Source: Burkholderiaceae bacterium
GTDB taxonomy: Bacteria > Pseudomonadota > Gammaproteobacteria > Burkholderiales > Burkholderiaceae_F
Direction: 5' to 3'
Assembly (NCBI GenBank): GCA_019236735.1
Contig: JAFAIM010000057.1
Span: forward strand, 1-64,000
DNA: 64,000 bases
A program made the translations under genes and the position numbers. Numbering within the stretch: the stretch's first letter is position 1; every line of letters begins with the position of its first letter. The notes below the pieces were generated by a model. That model did not search any database. It saw only the letters and a list, made by a program, of their open reading frames with translations, and was not told the DNA's origin. Shown here in pieces: positions 1-6,840 of this stretch.

Positions 1-2
1 TT

Positions 3-500
3 TCGGTGCTCGGCTCGATCAGCGAGACCGCGATGACGCGCGCGATCCAGATCGAGGCCGCGGCCAACGGCTTGCCGAACACGTTCGTGCCGGGCCGCAA
101 TCTGATGTTCATGACGATCGCCGCAGCGATTGCCTATCGGAGCGGACTGCAGGTGCTGGTCGGCGGCATGTGCGAAACGGATTTCTCGGGCTATCCCGAT
201 TGCCGCGACGACACGATGAAAGCGCTGCAGGTGACGCTGAATCTCGGCATGGACAGCCGCTTTCTGCTCGAAACGCCGCTGATGTGGCTCGACAAGGCCG
301 ATACGTGGCGCCTCGCGCAACAGCTGGGTGGCGACGAGCTGGTCGAACTGGTTCGCGTGGAGACGCATACGTGCTACGTCGGCGAGCGGGCGGAGCTGCA
401 TGCGTGGGGCTTCGGTTGCGGTGAGTGTCCGGCGTGCAAGCTGCGCAAGCGCGGCTATGAAGCGTATCTCGCGGGCGAGAAGGTAACGGAACCCGTGTAA
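3..500 (+). CDS. queC: 7-cyano-7-deazaguanine synthase, 5' end cut by window
   Basis: QueC converts 7-carboxy-7-deazaguanine to preQ0 with ATP and ammonia, in the cytosol, on the route to queuosine in tRNA. The visible part is the C-terminal three quarters. It carries [10 protein letters not shown], the conserved FVPGRN block, the [15 protein letters not shown] block, and the zinc-binding cysteine cluster TCY...GCGECPAC near the end. The reading frame is open at the left edge, so the true start lies outside the window; the GTG at 6 is only an internal codon. It lies 102 bp upstream of queE on the same strand, which fits a shared queuosine operon. The family is certain from these motifs. Confidence 0.95.
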   Translation, partial: SVLGSISETAMTRAIQIEAAANGLPNTFVPGRNLMFMTIAAAIAYRSGLQVLVGGMCETDFSGYPDCRDDTMKALQVTLNLGMDSRFLLETPLMWLDKADTWRLAQQLGGDELVELVRVETHTCYVGERAELHAWGFGCGECPACKLRKRGYEAYLAGEKVTEPV

Positions 501-602
501 TAGAGGCAACCCGAGGCAACACGACGAAGGCGGTGCACCTAGCCCGCTTCGTGATTAACCCATTCAATCCAGGGCAACCTGGACATCCAGGCAGAAAGCA
601 GC

Positions 603-1244
603 ATGACGTATGCGGTCAAGGAAATCTTCTACACCCTGCAGGGCGAGGGCGCCAATGCCGGGCGCCCGGCCGTGTTCTGCCGCTTCGCCGGCTGCAATCT
701 GTGGAGCGGCCGAGAGGAAGACCGCACTGAGGCCGTGTGCCGCTTCTGCGATACGCAGTTCGTCGGCACTGACGGGCAAAATGGCGGGCGCTTCGAATCG
801 GCGCCCGCGCTGGCAGATCACATCGAGTCGTTCTGGCCCGCCTCCGATGCTGGGCACCGCTTCACCGTTTTCACCGGAGGCGAGCCGCTGCTGCAGGTCG
901 ACGCGACCCTGACCGCCGAACTGCATCGACGGGGTTTCCAGGTCGCGGTCGAGACGAACGGAACGCAGCCGGCGCCGAGCGGGCTCGATTGGATCTGCGT
1001 GAGCCCGAAGGCAGGTGCTTCATGGGTGCTGCGCGCGGGCGACGAGCTGAAGCTGATTTTTCCGCAACCGGGACTGATGCCGGAGGACGCGGTTCGCGCG
1101 GGAGCGGATTTTCGGCACTGGTGGCTGCAGCCGATGGACGGGCCGCAGCTCGCCGAGAACACGCGCCTGGCCGTTCAGTACTGCCTGCGCGAGCCGCGCT
1201 GGCGGCTGAGCCTGCAGACCCACAAGTTCATCGGCATCGATTGA
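603..1244 (+). CDS. queE: 7-carboxy-7-deazaguanine synthase (radical SAM)
   Basis: QueE is a radical SAM enzyme that contracts 6-carboxytetrahydropterin to 7-carboxy-7-deazaguanine, the step before QueC. The protein has 213 residues. The [4Fe-4S] ligands are Cys31, Cys46 and Cys49, giving the CX14CX2C spacing typical of the proteobacterial QueE form rather than the classical CX3CX2C. The N-terminal YTLQGEGANAGRPAVFCRFAGC block and the GGEPLLQ glycine motif are both present. The ATG at 603 follows a purine-rich stretch, and the protein length is normal for the family. It sits downstream of queC, in the same direction. Confidence 0.95.
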   Translation: MTYAVKEIFYTLQGEGANAGRPAVFCRFAGCNLWSGREEDRTEAVCRFCDTQFVGTDGQNGGRFESAPALADHIESFWPASDAGHRFTVFTGGEPLLQVDATLTAELHRRGFQVAVETNGTQPAPSGLDWICVSPKAGASWVLRAGDELKLIFPQPGLMPEDAVRAGADFRHWWLQPMDGPQLAENTRLAVQYCLREPRWRLSLQTHKFIGID

Positions 1245-1294
1245 TGAATTGACGAATTGACGGTCGGGAAAAGGCGGGAAAATCCCGATCGGGC

Positions 1295-1840
1295 TCAGTG
1301 GTCGCTGTCGACGCGAACCGAATGCGGGCGGCCGTGCAAGAACACGACCGTGAAAGCCAGCTGCGCAAGTGCAGGGGCGCGGAACCCCAGCTCGTAGCGG
1401 GTGGCAGTTAGCGGCCGCGACGGAAGATGGATCATCGTCAGCACGAGGTCGTCGGGGCTGATCGTGCGACCGACCTGCAACTCGCGCAACCGCTCGTTGA
1501 TCAGCGGAGTGCACAGCACTGCGTCTTGCACCTGCAGTCGCCGGAACGCGGTCACGCAGGCAGCCTGGTCGGAGCCGGGAAGCTCGTCGTTCGTCACCTC
1601 GCACACGATCAGCAGCGTGTAGCGGCTGTCGGGCATTCGCAGCTCGCCGCGCCAGAACGAGGGGCGGCCGACCGGCATCGGAACGAACTGCATCCGTCCC
1701 AGCATCTGCGACTCGTGGATGTCGCCCTCGGGGCGTGGCTGGCGGGCCGGCTCCAGGCGCCACAGGCGCTCGAGCAGCAGCGCGTCGATGTCGATGGCGC
1801 CTTCCTGCGGCGCCTCTTCACCGGTTTCACCGCCGAACAT
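1295..1840 (-). CDS. Uncharacterised protein translationally coupled to the TPR/HD-GYP gene
   Basis: A 181-residue protein of unknown function. It has no signal peptide, no clear membrane segment and no recognised catalytic motif. The central part (about residues 70-160) alternates beta-like hydrophobic stretches such as YTLLIVCEV and LAFTVVFLHG. Its start overlaps the end of the upstream TPR/HD-GYP gene by 14 bp on the same strand, so the two are almost certainly made from one mRNA with coupled translation. That pairing suggests a partner or effector of the HD-GYP protein, but this is inference from position only. The second TPR/HD-GYP gene of the window (near 23-25 kb) has no such companion. 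It converges on queE with a 50-bp gap. Confidence 0.75.
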   Translation of the reverse strand: MFGGETGEEAPQEGAIDIDALLLERLWRLEPARQPRPEGDIHESQMLGRMQFVPMPVGRPSFWRGELRMPDSRYTLLIVCEVTNDELPGSDQAACVTAFRRLQVQDAVLCTPLINERLRELQVGRTISPDDLVLTMIHLPSRPLTATRYELGFRAPALAQLAFTVVFLHGRPHSVRVDSDH

Positions 1841-3686
1841 CGAAAGTTCCCAGGTCGACCTTGAGCTCGCGAGCGACGCGCTCGCGGTCGGTGATGAAGT
1901 CGTTCTTGCGAGCTTCCACGCCGAGGTACTTGTCCAGGCTGCAGTGCTTGGCCTGCAGCGCCGGCACCAGCTCCAGGAAAAGGTCGGTCAGCTCGGGGTC
2001 GAAGTGCTTGCCTCGCAGTGAGGCGATCTCGCGCAGCGCATCCGGAATCGTCCAGGCCTCTTTGTAGCAGCGCCGGTGCGTCAGCGCGTCGAACACGTCT
2101 GCAAGCGCCGTTACTCGCGCCGCGAGCGGGATCATGTTGCCCTGGCGCCGGTTCGGATAGCCATTGCCGTCCCAGCGCTCGTGGTGGTTCAGCGCGATCT
2201 CCTGGGCCACGAAAAGCTGCGCGAGGCCACCCTCGCCGATCAGCTCCCAGCCGTGCTCGCAGTGCTTTTCCATGATCGCCCGCTCCTCGGGCGTGAAGCG
2301 GCCCGGCTTCAGCAGGATCGAATCCGGCACCCGCAGCTTGCCGATGTCGTGCAGGCGAGCCGACAGGTCGATCAGCGTGCACATCTCGGGATCCATCCCC
2401 TTTTTTTGCGCCAGCTCCTTGGCCAGCGCCCCAACCCGGTAGCAGTGCTCGCCGGTGTCGTCGTCGTGCAGCTCGGCGGCGACCGTGTTCTTCTCCAGCA
2501 CCTGCATGCACTCGCGCAGAGCGTCCATTGAGAGGCGCTGGTAGCGCAGCTCGCGCTGCTGCTCGACCAGCGCGACTTCGGCCTGCGCGTTCAGGTCCAG
2601 GTCGTGGCTGACCCGGTCCAGGTGGCGGCGATGGTGCTCCAGCACGCTGCGTACGCGGCTGTCGCGGTTCAGCTGCACAATCTCGTGCAGGTACACCAGC
2701 GCGCTGTTCGGCTGGCCGGCGGCCTCGTAGCCGCGAACGATCGTCGCCAGAGCGTCGCGCAGAGCGCTCGCGCTTCCCTTGCGACTGCGATGCAGAGCCT
2801 GCTGCAGCCGCGACAAACCGATGTCGCGCGACAGTGGGTCGTGAGCTTCGACCAGTCCCTGCGTCATCTGCGCAAAGAGGTCGGAGAGTTCGCTCGTACC
2901 CGTTGCATACAAAGCCGCAAGTTTGGCTCTTTCGCGCGCGAGGGGCAGATTGCGAACCTCCAACAACAAGCGCGCGTAGTAACACTCGATCATCACTCGA
3001 ACCGCGCGTTCGAACATATCCGACGGGGACGCGAGCACCTCAATCGCCCGCTCAGCGGCGGCCAAGCCACGGCCGAAATCTCGCAGCTGCAGGCAGGCCA
3101 ACGCGATGTTGCTCAACGCCGAGGCTGGCGACAGCGGTGGAGTGCCGGCGGCCTCGGCCACTTCGACTGCGCGCTCGTACGACGGAATCGCGGCGCTGTA
3201 GTGTCCTGCGTACTGGTGCGCAAGGCCGAGATTTGTAAGTATCTCGACCTCCTGCAGGGAATTCCGCGACGCGTGCGCCGCCTCAAGCGCGGCCGAGAAG
3301 GCGGTCACTGCCGCCGGATAGTTGCCCGTCTCGGCGTTCCCTATCCCAAACATCTTCAGCGCCTTCGCTTCCAAATCAGGATCGCCCAGACGCCTGGCAA
3401 GATCGACGGCCTGCTCCGCCGGCGCGAGGCCGGCGTACATGTTTCCGCAGTGGAACTGATATCGAGTGACGTAGAGCAGACACATCACTCGGTCCGTGCT
3501 GACCGGCGCGTCAGGCAACGCCGACAGCGCGTCAGAGGCCGCCTCGAACAGTGCCTTTCCGTCTTTTACCATCGGCGCGTCTCGCAACTGAACAGCGAGC
3601 TCGGCGAGACGTTCAGAGAGGTCAGGCGCGTTCGAGAAATGCGAGAGTGAAGCGATCGCGGCTATCGACTGATCGGACGGCTTCAT
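1827..3686 (-). CDS. TPR-repeat HD-GYP protein, predicted c-di-GMP phosphodiesterase (copy 1)
   Basis: A soluble protein of 619 residues. The N-terminal half (about 20-330) is made of helical tetratricopeptide-like repeats, for example the block around GNYPAAVTAFSAALEAA and the following GHYSAAIPSYERAVEVA. A coiled-coil stretch (about 335-395) leads into an HD-GYP domain. There LHDIGK gives the HD pair at about 446-447, and HHERWDGNGYP lies at about 501-511, followed by the IPLAARVTALADVFDALTHRR signature. The family hydrolyses cyclic di-GMP; all canonical HD-GYP motif residues are present, so activity is expected. The ATG at 3686 has GGAAG eight bases upstream; a TTG at 3704 is the alternative. 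The gene is divergent from a double-glycine peptide gene (271 bp away) and is a paralogue of the protein at 23041-24924. TPR domains bind signal peptides in RRNPP regulators, so peptide sensing is a reasonable hypothesis. Confidence 0.9.
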   Translation of the reverse strand: MKPSDQSIAAIASLSHFSNAPDLSERLAELAVQLRDAPMVKDGKALFEAASDALSALPDAPVSTDRVMCLLYVTRYQFHCGNMYAGLAPAEQAVDLARRLGDPDLEAKALKMFGIGNAETGNYPAAVTAFSAALEAAHASRNSLQEVEILTNLGLAHQYAGHYSAAIPSYERAVEVAEAAGTPPLSPASALSNIALACLQLRDFGRGLAAAERAIEVLASPSDMFERAVRVMIECYYARLLLEVRNLPLARERAKLAALYATGTSELSDLFAQMTQGLVEAHDPLSRDIGLSRLQQALHRSRKGSASALRDALATIVRGYEAAGQPNSALVYLHEIVQLNRDSRVRSVLEHHRRHLDRVSHDLDLNAQAEVALVEQQRELRYQRLSMDALRECMQVLEKNTVAAELHDDDTGEHCYRVGALAKELAQKKGMDPEMCTLIDLSARLHDIGKLRVPDSILLKPGRFTPEERAIMEKHCEHGWELIGEGGLAQLFVAQEIALNHHERWDGNGYPNRRQGNMIPLAARVTALADVFDALTHRRCYKEAWTIPDALREIASLRGKHFDPELTDLFLELVPALQAKHCSLDKYLGVEARKNDFITDRERVARELKVDLGTFDVRR

Positions 3687-3957
3687 ACGGGGTGCTTCCG
3701 GCAATACCTCACACCGGAGGCAGTCCCCCGGCCTACCTGTGAATCGACCCGATTGCGGGCGACTTTAGAGCCTTAAAGCGGGGTGGCTCCTGGCTCCCCA
3801 GCTGACGGCCTTCGGGAGGGGGTAAGTTTTGACCGCTGTTTGTCGCGAGAAACGCGGCGTACGTTGGCGCCTAAGGTGAGTTCGAAGTAACGGCCAATTC
3901 GACGGCTCACCGGGTCAACCGAACAGATGGCCGAAATCCTCACCGCCGGGGGAAATC

Positions 3958-4074
3958 ATGAACCAAGTACTCGAAATCGTTGAAGAGCGCGAAGAAGTTG
4001 AAGAGCAGGTTCTCGAACTGTCGACCGAATTTCTGGCCCAGGTCGGCGGCGGAACCAATCCACAGACGCTCTAG
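3958..4074 (+). CDS. Double-glycine leader peptide, candidate secreted signal (copy 1)
   Basis: A 38-codon gene with ATG at 3958, a GGGGGA ribosome site five bases upstream, and an intrinsic terminator 20 bp after its stop. The product is an acidic leader (MNQVLEIVEE start) ending in a triple glycine at residues 30-32, then a six-residue tail, TNPQTL. Counting back from Gly32, hydrophobic residues fall at -4 (Val29), -7 (Leu26), -12 (Leu21) and -15 (Val18). This is the recognition pattern of C39-peptidase exporters for double-glycine leaders. It is divergent from the TPR/HD-GYP gene and shares MNQ, VEEQV and the tail length with the peptide gene at 25074. The exporter would have to act in trans, from 20932-23028. 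Family assignment rests on motif and context; function is inferred. Confidence 0.75.
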   Translation: MNQVLEIVEEREEVEEQVLELSTEFLAQVGGGTNPQTL

Positions 4075-4094
4075 AACAAGTCGTTCGATACTAG

Positions 4095-4122
4095 AAAGGG
4101 CCTCTCTCCAGGCCCTTTTTTT
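4095..4122 (+). terminator. Intrinsic terminator of the copy-1 peptide gene
   Basis: A perfect 9-bp inverted repeat (arms 4095-4103 and 4110-4118, six-base loop) runs into seven consecutive T on the plus strand. It closes the 38-codon peptide gene as a monocistronic unit and separates it from the O-methyltransferase gene. Confidence 0.9.
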
Positions 4123-4285
4123 GTCGCGTTGCGGAAAGTCCCCGGGGCAACCCTGCACACACGGAGGCAGCTGAAAGGAGAGGGTTTTGCCACCGACAAC
4201 AGACGACCTGTCCCCTCTCGCCCAGCCCCGGATCGGGTTTGCGTCAAAATGCGGCGCAATACTCTTCCTCGACGGGGACTACACG

Positions 4286-4963
4286 ATGGACCGAGCAACC
4301 TGGGAAGCCGTCGACCAATACTTCGACTCCGTCCTCTCTCTTTCCGATCCGATCTTCGAAAGCGCATTGGCGGCCAGCAGGGCCGCCGGGCTGCCCGAGA
4401 TCCAGGTCGCACCCAACCAGGGCAGGCTCCTGCAGATGCTCGCGCGGATGCTCGGGGCGCGCCGGATCCTGGAGATCGGAACGCTGGGCGGCTACAGCGC
4501 GATCTGGCTCGGGCGGGCGCTCCCGCAGGGCGACGCGGGCGTGAAGATGATCTCGCTCGAGTACCACCCGAAGCACGCCACGGTGGCGCGCGCCAACCTG
4601 GAGCGGGCTGGCCTCACCAAAGTGGTCGAAGTGCGGGTCGGGCCGGCGCTCGAATCGCTGGCGGCGATCGCGAAGGAAGGCGCCGGGCCATTTGACCTCG
4701 TCTTCATCGATGCCGACAAGGAGAACAACCCGAACTACTTCGACTGGTCGATGAAGCTCACCCGCCCCGGCAGTCTGATCGTCGTCGACAACGTCGTGCG
4801 GCGCGGCGCAGTAGCGGACGCTGCCAGCAACGACCCGGAGATTCGCGGAACGCGGGCTCTTTTCAATCGTGTCGCCGCTGAGCCACGAGTGAGCGCCACC
4901 GCAATCCAGACCGTTGGCGTCAAGGGTTACGACGGCCTGGCGCTGATTCGCGTTGTGAGTTAG
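4286..4963 (+). CDS. SAM-dependent O-methyltransferase (class I, catechol/caffeoyl-CoA type)
   Basis: A 225-residue cytosolic methyltransferase of the AdoMet-dependent COMT-like family (Methyltransf_3). Visible elements are the SAM-binding motif RRILEIGTLGGYSAIWL, the acidic end of beta-2 (ISLEYHP), and the metal-site motif FIDADKENNPNYFDW followed by IVVDNVVRRG. The ATG at 4286 was chosen because the upstream codons, back to 4187, do not resemble the family and the usual N terminus (MDRATWEAVDQYF) begins here. The natural substrate cannot be told from the sequence. A terminator at 4095-4122 separates it from the upstream peptide gene, so a shared job with that peptide is not supported. Confidence 0.88.
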   Translation: MDRATWEAVDQYFDSVLSLSDPIFESALAASRAAGLPEIQVAPNQGRLLQMLARMLGARRILEIGTLGGYSAIWLGRALPQGDAGVKMISLEYHPKHATVARANLERAGLTKVVEVRVGPALESLAAIAKEGAGPFDLVFIDADKENNPNYFDWSMKLTRPGSLIVVDNVVRRGAVADAASNDPEIRGTRALFNRVAAEPRVSATAIQTVGVKGYDGLALIRVVS

Positions 4964-4982
4964 CTAAGTTAAGTAAGTTCAG

Positions 4983-5912
4983 TCAGTGCCTGAGCAGGTA
5001 CAGCACGGACGAGCTTCCTGTCAGCCAGATGCTGATCAGCAGCGTAACGATTCCGGCAGTCCAAACGCCTCTGCGCAAATGCGCGTAGTGCGACAGGACC
5101 GATTGCAGCTTTGCTGACTTGCCGGCAGCCTGCGCCCACGCTTTTGGCCCCTCGTCAGCATCCAGACCCTGCGCAGCTCCCTCGCGGACCGCGACTGCGG
5201 CGCTGGCTCCGGCCAGAAAAAAGCGCGCCACCGAGTCGATCACCGTAAAGATCACAGCCAGCACACCCACCAGAATGCACAGGAATACGCCGAGCGCGGC
5301 GTCGCCGGTCTTGTTGTGCGGCGGCGCGAACATCAGGCCCAGCGCAACGAGGAACAGCACGAGCGCCCAGACCTCGTAGTGCGTGGGCCAGGCAGTTGCG
5401 TCGCTGACATCTGGCGCGGTGGGGCGCGCAGCCGGCTGGCCTGAACGCAGCTGTGCTTGAAAAGCAGCTTGAAAGGCAACCTGCGGGGCGGGGTGGCGCA
5501 AGACCGACACGCCGATCGATAGGCAAAGCAACCCTAAGCCGCCGAGCAGGAACATCGGCAGCAAGTTCCAGAAGCCGCGATCGACCCAGGCACTCGAGGT
5601 CGGCGAATCCGGCAAGTACATCACCGGCACCGCATCGCCGACACGGTTGAGTGGGGGGCGTCCTCCGACATGATCTTCGAACTGAACCGTTTGCCCGTCA
5701 GCGGTCGCAAAGCGGACCACCGCGTGGTCGGCGTAGCCGCCTTTTTGCGCCTTGTGCCTGACCAAGTTGACGACGGTGCCGGGAGCGGTGAGCCCGTGCC
5801 GCTTGAGCTGCAACTGCTGATGGCCCGAAAGGGACGCAATCGCGCTGAACAACAGCCCGATCAGCAGCAGTACCGATGCAGCGCTACGCGGGTTGCCAGT
5901 GAAAGTCATCAT
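4983..5912 (-). CDS. DUF3592-type membrane protein
   Basis: A 309-residue inner-membrane protein of unknown function. There is an N-terminal membrane helix (about 10-30). The extracytoplasmic domain that follows has the DUF3592 pattern: a GTVV start, HAVVRFATADGQTVQFEDHVG, and VMYLPDSP. Further helices lie at about 115-140, 180-200, 205-235 and 280-305. It converges on the O-methyltransferase gene with a 19-bp gap and has no operon partner. The DUF3592 call is by pattern; nothing in the sequence reveals a substrate or partner. Confidence 0.75.
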   Translation of the reverse strand: MMTFTGNPRSAASVLLLIGLLFSAIASLSGHQQLQLKRHGLTAPGTVVNLVRHKAQKGGYADHAVVRFATADGQTVQFEDHVGGRPPLNRVGDAVPVMYLPDSPTSSAWVDRGFWNLLPMFLLGGLGLLCLSIGVSVLRHPAPQVAFQAAFQAQLRSGQPAARPTAPDVSDATAWPTHYEVWALVLFLVALGLMFAPPHNKTGDAALGVFLCILVGVLAVIFTVIDSVARFFLAGASAAVAVREGAAQGLDADEGPKAWAQAAGKSAKLQSVLSHYAHLRRGVWTAGIVTLLISIWLTGSSSVLYLLRH

Positions 5913-6027
5913 GATGCGAGGCTGTCGCGTTCAGTGATCGCGGCGGGCGCGTTAAGGGTGCTGAATTGTGCCTGCAAGAGCAGAATCGCAAATCATCGGA
6001 AGCAGAACATCAAAAGGGGGGACTTCG

Positions 6028-6120
6028 ATGAACGGTGAGGCATCAACCAAGCTCGCGCAGGCACAACAGACCGTCAATCCAAAGTCTGATCAGCTTGCTT
6101 TGGGTGCCATCAATGATTAA
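6028..6120 (+). CDS. Possible 30-codon small ORF upstream of the FitAB module
   Basis: An ATG at 6028 follows a very strong GGGGGG ribosome site with ideal spacing and opens a 30-codon frame. The product starts MNGEAST and ends LALGAIND. It resembles no family I know. It lacks the hydrophobic -4/-7/-12 pattern and the double glycine of the peptides at 3958 and 25074, so it is not counted as one of them. Its last codons overlap the fitA promoter and operator. It could be an upstream leader peptide, or chance. Confidence 0.3.
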   Translation: MNGEASTKLAQAQQTVNPKSDQLALGAIND

Positions 6121-6135
6121 AATGCAATCATTGAT
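6095..6135 (+). promoter_or_regulatory. fitAB promoter with palindromic operator
   Basis: A TTGCTT box (6095-6100), a 17-bp spacer and TAAAAT (6118-6123) form a sigma70-type promoter. A perfect 10-bp inverted repeat, ATCAATGATT at 6109-6118 and its complement at 6126-6135, straddles the -10 box and the expected start site. This is the position expected for autorepression by the FitA/FitB complex. Confidence 0.75.
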
Positions 6136-6149
6136 TAATGGAGGCTGAC

Positions 6150-6392
6150 GTGGCCAGCATGACGATTCGCAACATCGACGATTCGCTCAAGGCGCGCTTG
6201 CGCGTGCGGGCAGCGAGGCACGGACGGTCGATGGAGGACGAGGCCCGGGACATCCTGCGGGCGGCGCTCTCTGCGCAGCCGCCACGGACGCGAACGCTCG
6301 TCGATTCGATCCGCGCGCGCATCGAACCGCTTGGTGGCGTCGAACTCGAAATTCCGCCTCGCGAACCCATCCGCGAGCCTTCAAAGCTGTAA
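6150..6392 (+). CDS. fitA: FitA-type ribbon-helix-helix antitoxin
   Basis: An 80-residue antitoxin. The N-terminal SMTIRNIDDSLKARLRVRAA is a ribbon-helix-helix DNA-binding fold, followed by HGRSMEDEARDILRAAL, a hallmark of FitA/StbC antitoxins. The C-terminal tail is the likely toxin-binding part. The GTG at 6150 was chosen because GGAGG lies six bases upstream; the ATG at 6138 lacks a ribosome site. It is two bases upstream of the PIN toxin gene, and it should repress its own promoter through the palindrome just upstream. Confidence 0.85.
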   Translation: MASMTIRNIDDSLKARLRVRAARHGRSMEDEARDILRAALSAQPPRTRTLVDSIRARIEPLGGVELEIPPREPIREPSKL

Positions 6393-6394
6393 GC

Positions 6395-6814
6395 ATGATC
6401 ATTCTCGATACAAACGTCCTCTCCGAGGTGCTGAGGTCGACGCCGGACCGCCGCGTCTTGGCATGGCTGAAGGAACAATCGCCCCCGTCGCTCTTCACGA
6501 CCACGGTCACGCGGGGTGAGATTCTTTACGGAATTCGATTGCTCCCCGACGGCAAGCGCCGCCGAGCGCTTTGGGACGCTGCCCGGGCAATCTTCAACGA
6601 AGACTTCGCGGAGCGAGTCCTGAGCTTCGACAACGATGCCGCAGATGCCTACGCGGAAGTTGGAGCCTCGCGGCGGGCTGCCGGCAGACCGATCAGCCAG
6701 TTCGACGCGATGATCGCCGGCGTGGCGCGGTCCCGCGGTGCGAGTCTTGCGACTCGCAATGCGAAGGACTTTGAGAGTTGCGGCATAGACGTCGTCGACC
6801 CTTGGTCGGCTTAG
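6395..6814 (+). CDS. fitB: FitB/VapC-type PIN-domain toxin ribonuclease
   Basis: A 139-residue PIN-domain protein. The four acidic metal-binding residues are visible: Asp5 (MIILDTNVLSE), Glu42 (TRGEILYG), Asp104 (QFDAMIAG) and Asp125 (ATRNAKDF). PIN toxins cleave RNA, often initiator tRNA or rRNA, when their antitoxin is lost. With the antitoxin two bases upstream this forms a complete type II module with intact active-site residues. The RNA target cannot be inferred. It converges on icmF with a 26-bp gap. Confidence 0.9.
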   Translation: MIILDTNVLSEVLRSTPDRRVLAWLKEQSPPSLFTTTVTRGEILYGIRLLPDGKRRRALWDAARAIFNEDFAERVLSFDNDAADAYAEVGASRRAAGRPISQFDAMIAGVARSRGASLATRNAKDFESCGIDVVDPWSA

Positions 6815-6840
6815 AGAGGGGCAACATCAAAGCTTGCCGC

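Noticed and set aside
4075-4963. O-methyltransferase as a modifying enzyme of the copy-1 peptide
   Set aside because: A clear intrinsic terminator separates the two genes, the enzyme resembles catechol-type small-molecule methyltransferases, and the second module has no such neighbour.
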